Source of the DNA: Bradyrhizobium forestalis
GTDB taxonomy: Bacteria; Pseudomonadota; Alphaproteobacteria; Rhizobiales; Xanthobacteraceae
DNA: 64,000 nucleotides
Direction: 5' to 3'
NCBI RefSeq assembly: GCF_002795245.1
Contig: NZ_PGVG01000027.1
Span: 1-64,000, forward strand
The notes under the pieces were generated by a model. That model saw only the letters and a list, made by a program, of their open reading frames with translations, was not told where the DNA came from and did not search any database. Within the stretch, counting starts at the first letter, position 1, and every line of letters begins with the position of its first letter. The position numbers and the translations under genes are program-made. Shown here one piece after another: positions 9,990 to 19,168 of this stretch.

Positions 9990-10685
9990 CTAGCCTTGCT
10001 CGCCGGCTTTCGGTTTCCGCAGCAGATAAGTGCCGTGCATGGGGGCGTGGTAATCGGCCGAGACCAGCGCGAAGCCGACGTCGGTCAGCATCCGCTCCAT
10101 TACCCAGCCAAAGGTGGAATATTCGTCTCGCATGTGCGTGACGACGCCATCGCGCGAAAAGTTGTGGTTCTTGATCTGGAAGTCGGCCCATTGTTCGACA
10201 TCACGCTCGATCGCGTCAGGCATCGCAGAGTAGACGATATCGCGCAGGTAGAAGCTCGCGCCCGGCTTCAGCGCGCGATAGATTCGCGACATCGCCACTG
10301 CCTTCCAGAAATCCGGCAGATGGTGCAGCGTGAACTCGCTGACGATGAGATCATAGGATTCCGCCCGGTAGGCGAAGCTGAGCAGGCCGGCGGACTGGGT
10401 ACGAACCGGCGCCTTGCGGTCGCGCGCGTAAATCTCGGCGAGCGCCAGCATCGCCGGCGAGATGTCGATGGCATCGACGTCGGCGCCCATCAGCGCGGCT
10501 TCGGTCGCCAGGACGCCGTTGCCGCAGCCGATATCGGCGATACGCCAGCCGCGCTGCACACCGAGCATCTTCAGCGCGGCGCGCGCCTGCAGATCGGCAT
10601 CGTCATGGTTGTCGTAGATCGATGCCACGGCGGGCTCGATCCCCATCCGGTTCCGCTCGTTATAGTACCAGTCGCGCGCCAGCAT
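9990..10685 (-). CDS. class I SAM-dependent methyltransferase
   Basis: 231 residues. Motif I IADIGCGNGVLATEAALMGADVD binds S-adenosylmethionine; motif II/post-I IDISPAML; FTLHHLPDFWKAV and LKPGASFYLRDIV complete a UbiE/type-11 fold. Start is 3 bases from the ilvN stop, so translation is probably coupled to the ilv genes. Why a methyltransferase sits in this operon is not obvious; the substrate cannot be read from the sequence. Confidence 0.82.
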   Translation of the reverse strand: MLARDWYYNERNRMGIEPAVASIYDNHDDADLQARAALKMLGVQRGWRIADIGCGNGVLATEAALMGADVDAIDISPAMLALAEIYARDRKAPVRTQSAGLLSFAYRAESYDLIVSEFTLHHLPDFWKAVAMSRIYRALKPGASFYLRDIVYSAMPDAIERDVEQWADFQIKNHNFSRDGVVTHMRDEYSTFGWVMERMLTDVGFALVSADYHAPMHGTYLLRKPKAGEQG

Positions 10686-10688
10686 GGT

Positions 10689-11231
10689 TCACATCCCCTC
10701 AGGCCCGCGACCGATCGCGGCAACGCCGGTGCGCGACACTTCGACAAGGCCGAGCGGGCGCATCAAGTCGATAAATTGATTGATCTTGTCCGTATTGCCT
10801 GTGATCTCGAACACAAAGCTTTCGGTCGTGGCGTCGATCACCCGGGCGCGGAATGCATCCGCGAGCCTCAGCGCCTCGACGCGGTGCTCGCCCTGGCCGC
10901 GCACCTTCACCATCGCCAGCTCGCGCTCGATCGAGCGTTTGGTCAGGGTCATGTCGACGACGCGGTAGACCGGGATCATGCGGTCGAGCTGGTGCTTGAT
11001 CTGCTCGATCACCATCGGCGTTCCCGTGGTGACGATGGTGATGCGCGACAGATGCTTCTGGGCCTCGGTCTCCGAGACCGTGAGGCTCTCGATGTTGTAA
11101 CCACGGCCCGAGAACAGGCCGATGACGCGCGCGAGCACGCCCGGCTCGTTCTGCACGAGCACCGCAAGCGTGTGCGTCTCGTTGGGATCGTGACGGTCCT
11201 CGATGAAGTAGGCGGATGCGGGCTGGTTCAT
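10689..11231 (-). CDS. ilvN: acetolactate synthase small (regulatory) subunit
   Basis: 180 residues from the ATG at 11231, chosen because AGAGGGGAC precedes it and the protein then begins MNQPASAYF. N-terminal ACT domain (HTLAVLVQNEPGVLARVIGLF) binds valine for feedback inhibition; the C-terminal half (KVRGQGEHRVEALRLADAF) activates the large subunit. Functions as the IlvI-IlvN heteromer. It is separated from the large-subunit gene here by a threonine dehydratase gene, an unusual insertion. Confidence 0.95.
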   Translation of the reverse strand: MNQPASAYFIEDRHDPNETHTLAVLVQNEPGVLARVIGLFSGRGYNIESLTVSETEAQKHLSRITIVTTGTPMVIEQIKHQLDRMIPVYRVVDMTLTKRSIERELAMVKVRGQGEHRVEALRLADAFRARVIDATTESFVFEITGNTDKINQFIDLMRPLGLVEVSRTGVAAIGRGPEGM

Positions 11232-11254
11232 TGTCGTCCCCTCTTGTCTCTCCG

Positions 11255-12226
11255 TCACGCCATCGCTGGCGCGTCCGTTCCGACCCAACGGCGGAACAGA
11301 TCGAAATCGATGTTGCCGCCGGACAGCACGAGACCGACGCGTTTGCCCTTCAGCTTGCTCTTCTCTTGCAGCGCCGCGGCGAGCGCAGCTGCGCCGGCGC
11401 CTTCGGCGAGATTGTGGGTATCAGTCCAGTAGGCGCGGATCGCGGCGGCGACCTCGTCGTCAGTGACCTGCACGATACGCGCGGCCCCCTTGCGGATCAG
11501 CGCGAACGCATCCTCATCGGGGATGCGCGTCGCCATGCCGTCAGCGCGCGTGTTGCTGGTCTGGGTCGTCACGATCTTGCCGGCCGCGAACGACAGCGCG
11601 TAGGACGGCGCTTCCGTCGACTGCACGCCGACGATCTCGGTCTTCAGGCCGAGCAGGTCGCGCGCCAAGATGCAGCCGCAGATGCCGGAGCCCTGCCCGA
11701 TCGGCACGTAGAGTATGCCGAGATCGGGCGCGGACCTGAACAACTCGAGCGCATAGGTGGCGACGCCGAGCACGAGATCGGGATGGAACGACGGCACCAT
11801 GTGCAGGCCGGTAAACTGGGCGTGCCGCCGGGCCTCTTCGGCTGCCGCCTGAAAGTCCTCGCCATGCTCGACCAGCTCGGCGCCAAAGGCCTTCATCGCG
11901 CGGTTCTTCTCGACCGAATTGCCGCGCGGCACGTAGATCACCGCCGGCACGCCGTGGCGCCCCGCGGCAAAGGCCAGGCTCTGACCGTGATTGCCGCGCG
12001 TCGCCGAGATGATGCCGGGCGTATTCGGCTGCTCGCGCTTCAGCCGTTCGAGATAGACGAGGCCGCCGCGCACCTTGAAGGCGCCGATCGGCGTGTGATT
12101 CTCGTGCTTGACCACGACCTCGGTGCCGAGCCGATTGGCGAGCAGCGGCCAGGCATGCGCCGGCGTTGCCGGCACCGCCTGCCCCACGATCGCATGCGCG
12201 CGCTCGAGCTCCCTCAGGTCGAACAT
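11255..12226 (-). CDS. threonine dehydratase (PLP-dependent, short form)
   Basis: 323 residues. Fold type II PLP enzyme with the Schiff-base lysine in NHTPIGAFKVRGG, the Gly-rich phosphate loop GQGSGICGC and SGGNIDFDLF near the C-terminus. It lacks the regulatory ACT-like domain of biosynthetic IlvA, so it resembles the catabolic/unregulated threonine (serine) dehydratase class. In this context it would make 2-oxobutyrate for isoleucine. It lies 4 bp after ilvI and 23 bp before ilvN, suggesting one transcript. Confidence 0.87.
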   Translation of the reverse strand: MFDLRELERAHAIVGQAVPATPAHAWPLLANRLGTEVVVKHENHTPIGAFKVRGGLVYLERLKREQPNTPGIISATRGNHGQSLAFAAGRHGVPAVIYVPRGNSVEKNRAMKAFGAELVEHGEDFQAAAEEARRHAQFTGLHMVPSFHPDLVLGVATYALELFRSAPDLGILYVPIGQGSGICGCILARDLLGLKTEIVGVQSTEAPSYALSFAAGKIVTTQTSNTRADGMATRIPDEDAFALIRKGAARIVQVTDDEVAAAIRAYWTDTHNLAEGAGAAALAAALQEKSKLKGKRVGLVLSGGNIDFDLFRRWVGTDAPAMA

Positions 12227-12230
12227 GGCC

Positions 12231-14006
12231 TCACACCAGCGCCTTGCCGCCGGCGAACGCCTTGGCCGTGGCTTCGTCGTTGGCCTGCTCCGGCAGCAGC
12301 ATCTCGTTGTGCGCCTTGCCGGACGGGATCATCGGGAAGCAGTTTTCGAGCGCCGCGACGCGGCAGTCGAACAGCACCGGGCGCTTGACCGCGATCATTT
12401 CCTTGATGGCGCCCTCGAGATCGGCCGGCTTGTGCACCTGGAGGCCGACGGCGCCATAGGCTTCCGCGAGCTTGACGAAATCCGGCAGCGCCTCGGAGTA
12501 GGAATGCGACAGGCGGTTGCCGTGCAGCAGCTGCTGCCACTGCCGCACCATGCCCATGTACTGGTTGTTGAGGATGAAGATCTTGATCGGCAGCTCGTAC
12601 TGCACGGCCGTCGACATCTCCTGCATCGTCATCTGCACCGAGGCATCGCCCGCAATGTCGATGACGAGGCTGTCCGGATGCGCCACCTGCACGCCGACCG
12701 CGGCCGGCAGGCCGTAGCCCATGGTGCCGAGGCCGCCCGACGTCATCCAGCGATGCGGCTCCTCGAAGCCGTAGAACTGCGCCGCCCACATCTGATGCTG
12801 GCCGACCTCGGTCGTGATGTAGGTGTCCTTGCCGCGCGTCGCCTCGAACAGGCTCTGGATCGCGTGCTGCGGCAGGATCACGTCGTTGCTCTTCTTGTAG
12901 TAGAGCGAGTTGCGCGCGCGCCACTGCGCGATCTGCTGCCACCACGACTTGATGTCGGGCTTCTTCGCCTCCGCCTTGAACACCTGGAGGATGTCGCCGA
13001 GGATGTTGCCGCAGTCGCCGATGATCGGCACGTCGACGCGGATGTTCTTGTTGATCGAGGACGGGTCGATGTCGATGTGGATCTTCTTCGAGCCCGGCGA
13101 GAACGCATCGACGCGGCCGGTGATGCGGTCGTCGAAGCGCGCGCCGACGCACAGCATGACGTCGCAATCATGCATCGTCATGTTGGCCTCGTAAGTGCCG
13201 TGCATGCCGAGCATGCCGAGCCAGTTCTTGCCCGACGCCGGGTAGGCGCCGAGACCCATCAGCGTGGAGGTGATCGGAAAGCCGGTGACCTCGACCAGTT
13301 CGCGCAGCAGCCTGGTCGCCTCGGGGCCGGAATTGATCACGCCGCCGCCGCTGTAGATCACGGGGCGCTTGGCATTGGCCAGCAGCGCCACGGCCTTGCG
13401 GATCTGCGTCGCATCGCCCTTCACGCGCGGCGCGTAGGAGCGGTGCACGTCGGACTTGCGCGGCGGATGATAGGTGCCGGTCGCGAACTGCACGTCCTTG
13501 GGGACGTCGACCAGCACCGGGCCCGGACGGCCCGAGGTCGCGACATAGAAGGCTTCGTGCAGCACTTTTGCGAGATCGTTGACGTCGCGCACCAGCCAGT
13601 TGTGCTTGGTGCAGGGGCGCGTGATGCCGACCGTGTCGCATTCCTGGAAGGCGTCGTTGCCAATCAGATGCGTCGGCACCTGGCCGGAGATGCAGACCAG
13701 CGGGATGGAGTCCATCAGCGCGTCGGTCAGCGGCGTCACCATGTTGGTGGCGCCGGGGCCGGAGGTCACCAGCGCAACGCCGGGCTTGCCGGTCGAACGC
13801 GCATAGCCCTCGGCGGCATGGCCCGCGCCCTGCTCGTGGCGGACCAGGATGTGCTGAACCTGGCTCTGCTGGAAGATCTCGTCGTAGATCGGAAGCACCG
13901 CGCCGCCGGGATAGCCGAAAATGTCGGTCACGCCGTGATCGATGAGCGCGCGGACGATCATCGCGGCGCCGGTCATCTGGTTCGGATCGTGGCTCTTGTC
14001 GCTCAT
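12231..14006 (-). CDS. ilvI: acetolactate synthase large (catalytic) subunit
   Basis: 591 residues, full length. ThDP/FAD enzyme that condenses pyruvate with pyruvate or 2-oxobutyrate, the first common step of branched-chain amino-acid synthesis. Pyrimidine-domain catalytic Glu region RHEQGAGHAAEGYARSTGK, SGPGATN, and ThDP-binding GDASVQMTMQEMSTA ... NNQYMGMVRQWQ are all intact. First gene of the leftward ilv block; transcription must pass the attenuator at 14063-14142 to reach it. Confidence 0.97.
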   Translation of the reverse strand: MSDKSHDPNQMTGAAMIVRALIDHGVTDIFGYPGGAVLPIYDEIFQQSQVQHILVRHEQGAGHAAEGYARSTGKPGVALVTSGPGATNMVTPLTDALMDSIPLVCISGQVPTHLIGNDAFQECDTVGITRPCTKHNWLVRDVNDLAKVLHEAFYVATSGRPGPVLVDVPKDVQFATGTYHPPRKSDVHRSYAPRVKGDATQIRKAVALLANAKRPVIYSGGGVINSGPEATRLLRELVEVTGFPITSTLMGLGAYPASGKNWLGMLGMHGTYEANMTMHDCDVMLCVGARFDDRITGRVDAFSPGSKKIHIDIDPSSINKNIRVDVPIIGDCGNILGDILQVFKAEAKKPDIKSWWQQIAQWRARNSLYYKKSNDVILPQHAIQSLFEATRGKDTYITTEVGQHQMWAAQFYGFEEPHRWMTSGGLGTMGYGLPAAVGVQVAHPDSLVIDIAGDASVQMTMQEMSTAVQYELPIKIFILNNQYMGMVRQWQQLLHGNRLSHSYSEALPDFVKLAEAYGAVGLQVHKPADLEGAIKEMIAVKRPVLFDCRVAALENCFPMIPSGKAHNEMLLPEQANDEATAKAFAGGKALV

Positions 14007-14062
14007 TGGCTTGCTCCGGATGCGCTGTTGCCAGCGGCTTCATTCGTGTCGGGTTCGGGAAA

Positions 14063-14142
14063 TAAAAAAGGCCCCGAAGAGGGCCCACGCACACCGCCTG
14101 TCTTGTGGATGGCAGCTAGCCATCCCCGGCGGTGTGCCTGGG
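14063..14142 (-). promoter_or_regulatory. ilv transcription attenuator (antiterminator and terminator)
   Basis: Read on the minus strand. Segment A (14142-14128, CCCAGGCACACCGCC) lies in the last third of the leader peptide. Segment B (14098-14084, GGCGGTGTGCGTGGG) pairs with A at 14 of 15 positions, and a small hairpin (14125-14107, arms GGATGGC/GCCATCC) sits inside with the leader stop codon in its loop. The last GGG of B is also the 5' arm of an intrinsic terminator (14086-14063: GGGCCC-loop-GGGGCC then TTTTTT). A ribosome stalled on Ile/Leu/Val codons leaves A free to pair with B and prevents termination; a ribosome reaching the stop covers A and lets the terminator form. Confidence 0.85.
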
Positions 14143-14181
14143 TACGACGGCGATAAGGAGTTTGGTAATAATGTTACGCAT
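14116..14181 (-). CDS. ilv leader peptide (attenuation)
   Basis: A 21-codon frame, ATG at 14181 to TAG at 14118-14116, translating to MRNIITKLLIAVV followed by PRHTAGDG. Seven of the residues between positions 4 and 13 are Ile, Leu or Val (II, LLI, VV), the amino acids made by the downstream operon. No strong Shine-Dalgarno is visible (GGGAAG lies about 14-19 bases upstream). Position between a good promoter and the terminator upstream of ilvI makes it a leader peptide rather than a chance frame. Confidence 0.85.
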   Translation of the reverse strand: MRNIITKLLIAVVPRHTAGDG

Positions 14182-14213
14182 GGCAGGCGCTCGGCTTCCC
14201 AAAGGTTGCGCGA

Positions 14214-14241
14214 AACATAGCGACCAAACCTTGGATGTCAA
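14214..14241 (-). promoter_or_regulatory. ilv operon promoter
   Basis: On the minus strand TTGACA (14241-14236), 16-bp spacer, TATGTT (14219-14214): a near-consensus housekeeping sigma-70 promoter. Transcription would start about base 14207, giving an untranslated lead of about 25 bases before the leader peptide. Confidence 0.7.
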
Positions 14242-14334
14242 GGCAATGCGGCCGTTCCCGCGCGATTTTGGCAGTGTAGCCGTGTTCCCGGGGTTCGGCG
14301 AGAGGTAAATTCGGGAACCGCGCGCAAAAGCGTG

Positions 14335-15276
14335 TCAGGCCGGGTCGTCAGTTGCGCTCACGATCGCGGCCAGCCACCCCCTCGCCTCATCCGGCCTCAT
14401 CCATTCGAATTCCGGCAATTGGTGCCGGAACCAGGTGAACTGGCGCTTGGCATAGTGGCGGGTATCGGCCCGGCCGATTCCGGCGGCCTCCTCCAGGCTG
14501 AGCTCGCCGCGCAGATGCCGGATCAAGGACGGCACGCCATGGGCTTTCATCGCCGGCAGCAGCGGATCGAGATGTCTGGCGGCGAGCCGCTCGACTTCCC
14601 TGAGCGCTCCGGCACCCAGCATGGCATCGAAGCGGGCATCGATGCGGGCATACAGCTCGTCCCGTTCGGGGGCGAGAAACACCGCGCGAAAACTGTCCTT
14701 CGGCAGCAGCGGCGGCTGTCCTTCCCGGTGCCAATCGAGCAGCGAACGCCCGGTTGCCTCGACCACTTCGAGCGCGCGCGCGATCCGGGTGCGGTCGCGC
14801 AGGTTCAATCGTTCGGCTGCGCGCGGATCGCGGCGCGCGAGTTCCGCGTGCAGCGCCTCGACGCCGTTCCGTTCCAACCGCGCCCGCACATCGTCGCGCA
14901 CCTCGGCAGGGATCGGCGGCACCACGGAAAGGCCGGCCGTCAGCGCCTTGAAATAGAGCCCGGTGCCGCCGATGAAGATCGGGAGACGTCCCTGAGCCCT
15001 TGCTTCATCGAGCGCCTTCGCCGCGTCGCTTACCCAGGCACCAGCCGAGAAATTCACTGCGGCATCGACATGGCCATAGAGACGATGCGGCACGAGCGCC
15101 TCATCCGCCGCTGTCGGCCGCGCCGTGATGATGCGGAGGTCGCGGTAGACCTGCATGGAATCGGCATTGATGACGACACCCTCGGTGGCGAGCGCAAGCT
15201 CGAGCGCCAGCGCCGACTTGCCGCTGGCGGTCGGGCCTGCGATAAGCACGGCCTTGCTTGAATGCCCCTCGCTCAC
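14335..15276 (-). CDS. miaA: tRNA dimethylallyltransferase
   Basis: 313 residues. Transfers the dimethylallyl group to A37 of tRNAs reading codons that start with U. P-loop GPTASGKS at residues 14-21, DMAPP/tRNA region [22 protein letters not shown], and the C-terminal [12 protein letters not shown]. The start appears to be GTG at 15276 because the P-loop follows at the normal distance. It is divergent from serB with only 11 bp between start codons. Confidence 0.95.
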   Translation of the reverse strand: MSEGHSSKAVLIAGPTASGKSALALELALATEGVVINADSMQVYRDLRIITARPTAADEALVPHRLYGHVDAAVNFSAGAWVSDAAKALDEARAQGRLPIFIGGTGLYFKALTAGLSVVPPIPAEVRDDVRARLERNGVEALHAELARRDPRAAERLNLRDRTRIARALEVVEATGRSLLDWHREGQPPLLPKDSFRAVFLAPERDELYARIDARFDAMLGAGALREVERLAARHLDPLLPAMKAHGVPSLIRHLRGELSLEEAAGIGRADTRHYAKRQFTWFRHQLPEFEWMRPDEARGWLAAIVSATDDPA

Positions 15277-15287
15277 GAAAACCTCAA

Positions 15288-16193
<906 letters not shown>

Positions 16194-16202
16194 CTTCCTC
16201 CT

Positions 16203-16312
16203 CCGTCATACCCCGCGCAGGCGGGGCATCCAGTACGCCGCAGCTTCCCCGTATCCTCGCACTGTCTCTGGAATATCACCCGCCTTCGCGGGTGATGACA
16301 GCGAGTGTGGGG
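16203..16312. repeat. Bradyrhizobium-type palindromic intergenic repeat
   Basis: Two hairpins, CCCCGC-gca-GCGGGG and TCACCCGC-cttc-GCGGGTGA, separated by about 50 bases, filling the space between serB and the convergent Do protease gene. Form and sequence resemble a repeat family I recall as common in Bradyrhizobium. May serve as a shared 3' end for both genes. Confidence 0.6.
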
Positions 16313-16324
16313 CAAGAGCGTTCC

Positions 16325-17851
16325 TTACTGCACGCTCAGCGCAACAAATCTCAGCTCGCCCTCGCCGTTCGACACCAGCAGCAGCACCGATTTCTTGCCG
16401 TCCTTCTTGAGCTGATCGACCCGCTTCTGGATGTCGGCGCCGCTCGACACCGCCTCCTGCGCGACCTCGACGATGACATCGCCGGCGGACAGGCGCTTCT
16501 CGGCGGCGTCAGAATTGGCGTCGACGTTGGTAACGACCACGCCCTTGACGCTGTCCTTGATCTTGTAGCGCGTGCGCAGATCCTTGCTCAGCGTTGCGAG
16601 ATCGAGGCCAAGCGCCTTCTGCGTCACCGGCCTCTCCGGCGCGGGCTCGTCGGTCTTCACTGCGGCCTGCACCTTCTCGGGATCCTGCAGGCGGCCGAGC
16701 GTGACCTTCTTGGTCTCTTCCTGGCCCTTGCGGATGATGACGACGTCGACCTCCTTGCCGACCGCCGTGTCGGCGACGACGCGGGACAGGTCCTTCGGGT
16801 CCTTGACGTCCTTGCCGTCGAACTTGACGACGACGTCGCCGGGCTCGATGCCGGCGGGCTTGGCCGGGCCCTTGTCGTCGACGCCGGCGACCAGCGCACC
16901 ACGCGCGGGCTTGATGTTGAGACTCTCGGCGATCTCGTCGGTGACGCTCTGGATACGCACGCCAAGCCAGCCGCGACGCAGCTCGCCGAACTGGCGGAGC
17001 TGGTCGACGACGCCCACCACCGTCTTCGACGGCACGGCGAAGCCGATGCCGATGGAGCCGCCGGAGGGGGAGATGATCAGCGTGTTGACGCCGATGACGT
17101 CGCCGTCGAGGTTGAACAGCGGACCGCCGGAATTGCCGCGATTGATGGAGGCGTCGGTCTGGATGTAGCTGTCGTACGGCCCTGAGGAGATGTCGCGGTT
17201 CTTGGCCGAGACGATGCCGGCGGTCACCGTGCCGCCCAGGCTGAAGGGGTTGCCGATCGCGACCACCCAGTCGCCGAGGCGCAGCTTGTCGGAGTCGCCG
17301 AACTTCACCGCGACCAGCGGCTTCGGCGGCTTGATCTTGAGCACGGCGAGATCGGTCTTCTTGTCGACGCCGACCAGCTCGGCCTTGATCTTGGTGCCGT
17401 CGTTGAGGATGACATGGATCTCATCGGCATCCGCAATGACATGGTTGTTGGTGACGACGACGCCTGATGTGTCGATGATGAAGCCGCTTCCGAGTGAGTT
17501 GGTCTTCCGCGGCGGATTGTTGTCGCCGCGCTCGCCGCCCTTGCTGCCGCCACCGGGACCCCGGCGGTTCTTGAAGAAGTCGTCGAAGAACTCCTCGAAG
17601 GGCGAGCCGGGCGGCAGTTGCGGCATGGTGTTGCTGCCGGCGCCCTTGGTCTCGACCGTCTGCGAGGTCGAGATGTTGACGACCGCGTCGATCACCTTCT
17701 CGGCGACGTCGGCGATGCCATCCGGTCCACGCGCCTGGGCCGGCGTGCCGAACGCGCTGAAAGCACCGACGGCGAGCGCGGCCAGCCCAATTCGCACACC
17801 AAGTCGCACGCAACGGCGCGAGCGGGACGGGGCAGTGGTGGCAGCGGTCAT
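16325..17851 (-). CDS. Do-family (DegP/HtrA) periplasmic serine endopeptidase
   Basis: 508 residues from ATG 17851, preceded by GGAG at good spacing. N-terminal Arg-rich signal/anchor (SRSRRCVRLGVRIGLAALAVG) ending near TPAQA. Trypsin-like domain with catalytic His137 (TNNHVIADADE), Asp167 (DKKTDLAVLK) and Ser241 (NRGNSGGPLFNL), then two PDZ domains. Degrades or refolds misfolded envelope proteins. It is the last gene in the hflK-hflC-DUF2065 direction, a pairing with clear functional sense: HflKC regulates FtsH on the membrane while Do works in the periplasm. Confidence 0.94.
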   Translation of the reverse strand: MTAATTAPSRSRRCVRLGVRIGLAALAVGAFSAFGTPAQARGPDGIADVAEKVIDAVVNISTSQTVETKGAGSNTMPQLPPGSPFEEFFDDFFKNRRGPGGGSKGGERGDNNPPRKTNSLGSGFIIDTSGVVVTNNHVIADADEIHVILNDGTKIKAELVGVDKKTDLAVLKIKPPKPLVAVKFGDSDKLRLGDWVVAIGNPFSLGGTVTAGIVSAKNRDISSGPYDSYIQTDASINRGNSGGPLFNLDGDVIGVNTLIISPSGGSIGIGFAVPSKTVVGVVDQLRQFGELRRGWLGVRIQSVTDEIAESLNIKPARGALVAGVDDKGPAKPAGIEPGDVVVKFDGKDVKDPKDLSRVVADTAVGKEVDVVIIRKGQEETKKVTLGRLQDPEKVQAAVKTDEPAPERPVTQKALGLDLATLSKDLRTRYKIKDSVKGVVVTNVDANSDAAEKRLSAGDVIVEVAQEAVSSGADIQKRVDQLKKDGKKSVLLLVSNGEGELRFVALSVQ

Positions 17852-17993
17852 TGTGATCTCCAGACAAAGGGATTCGGCGCCAGACTGCGCTCGAACGGGG
17901 GCACGGCGCAAGCGCGGAGCTTAACGGGCCTCAAGAACCCGATAATAGGGCGAAAACCCGTCTGGCGCCTTCACTTTGGCGTTGGCCTGATAC

Positions 17994-18200
17994 CTAAATC
18001 GGTCGCCGCATAACCCAGATCAGGACTAGGCCGGCCACGGCCGAGCCGATCCCCACCACCCGCAGGATGTTGTCCGGTGTGGCGATCGCACTCTTCATGG
18101 CCTTGCGCATCCAGTTGGGACTGGCCGCGAACATCAAGCCTTCCAGCACGAACAGGATGCCTAGGCCGATGAGGAAGTCGGCGAACGCAATGGACCTCAT
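17994..18200 (-). CDS. DUF2065 (YjeT-like) small membrane protein
   Basis: 68 residues with two hydrophobic helices (FADFLIGLGILFVLEGLMF and VVGIGSAVAGLVLIWVM) around WMRKAMKSA. DUF2065 proteins sit directly downstream of hflC in many proteobacteria, including E. coli yjeT, as here. Function unknown. A terminator hairpin separates it from hflC, so it may be expressed at a lower level or from its own promoter. Confidence 0.85.
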   Translation of the reverse strand: MRSIAFADFLIGLGILFVLEGLMFAASPNWMRKAMKSAIATPDNILRVVGIGSAVAGLVLIWVMRRPI

Positions 18201-18239
18201 CGGAATGGAACCTCCCGTTATGCTGTTCTTGTCTGGACA

Positions 18240-18264
18240 AAGGGCGGCCAGACCGGCCGCCCTT
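18240..18264. terminator. bidirectional hairpin after hflC
   Basis: Perfect 10-bp stem AAGGGCGGCC / GGCCGCCCTT with a 5-nt loop, followed on the minus strand by TTGTCC. It lies between the hflC stop and the DUF2065 start and probably terminates part of the hflKC transcript. Confidence 0.65.
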
Positions 18265-18271
18265 GTCTAGC

Positions 18272-19168
18272 TTACGGCTTCGCCGGCGTCTCGGTTGCCG
18301 TCTTGCCGGACGGGTTACCGAAGTACCGGAAGAAATCCGAGTCCGGCCGCAGCAGGAAGCGGGTGTCGCTCGCACGCAGCCCGTTCTCATAGGCCGTCAT
18401 CGACCGGTAGAAGGCGAAAAAGTCGGCGTCCTTGCCGTAGGCCTCCGCAAACAGGCGGTTGCGCTCGGCATCGCCCGCGCCGCGGGTCTGCTCAGCCTGC
18501 GAATTGGCTTCCGCGATGATGACGGTCGCCTCGCGGTCGGCCTTGGACTTGATCTCCTGAGCCTTCTGTCCACCCTGTGCACGGAACTCGGCGGCCTCGC
18601 GCTCGCGCTCGGTCTTCATGCGCTGGTAGACCGCCTGGCTGTTCTGCTCCGGCAGGTCGGCGCGGCGGATCCGGACGTCGACGACCTGAATGCCGTAGCC
18701 GTCGGCCTCGTGGTCGAGCTGGTCACGGATGCGCAGCATCAGCTTCTCGCGGTCATCCCGAACCACGTTGATGAAGCTGACCTCGCCGAGCACGCGGCGC
18801 AGCGCCGCGTTGAGGAGCGTGGTGAGCTGGATGTTGGCGGCCTGGATCGAGCCGACGCTCTGATAGAAGCGCAGCGCATCCTTGATGCGATAGCGCGCGA
18901 AGGCATCGACCACGAGCCGCTTCTGGTCGGACGCGATCGCTTCCTGCGACGGGTTCTCCAGGTCGAGGATCCGCTTGTCGATGTTGATCACCGAATTCCA
19001 CGGTGCCTTGAAATGCAGGCCGGGCACGGTGACGACGTCGACGGGCCGGCCGAACTGGAGCACGATGGTCTGCTCGGTCTGTTGCACCGTGAACAGCGAC
19101 ATGTAGGCCACGATCAGGACCAGGAGCAGCCCGAGCAGCGTGACAAAACCTGTAACCGGAGACCTCAT
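18272..19168 (-). CDS. hflC: FtsH protease modulator HflC
   Basis: 298 residues. N-terminal membrane anchor (VTLLGLLLVLIVAYMSLFTV) then an SPFH/band-7 domain (QTEQTIVLQFGRPVDVVT ... RILDLENPSQEAI) and a long Ala/Glu/Arg-rich helix (REREAAEFRAQGGQKAQEI). Forms the periplasm-facing HflKC cage around FtsH. Its ATG overlaps the hflK TGA (ATGA), giving tight coupling and equal stoichiometry. Confidence 0.95.
   Translation of the reverse strand: MRSPVTGFVTLLGLLLVLIVAYMSLFTVQQTEQTIVLQFGRPVDVVTVPGLHFKAPWNSVINIDKRILDLENPSQEAIASDQKRLVVDAFARYRIKDALRFYQSVGSIQAANIQLTTLLNAALRRVLGEVSFINVVRDDREKLMLRIRDQLDHEADGYGIQVVDVRIRRADLPEQNSQAVYQRMKTEREREAAEFRAQGGQKAQEIKSKADREATVIIAEANSQAEQTRGAGDAERNRLFAEAYGKDADFFAFYRSMTAYENGLRASDTRFLLRPDSDFFRYFGNPSGKTATETPAKP

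Noticed and set aside
12108-14156. Long open frame (682 codons) on the plus strand opposite ilvI
   Set aside because: It is the antisense of a clear ilvI gene, made open by high-GC codon bias; composition is Arg/His/Asp-rich with no domain.
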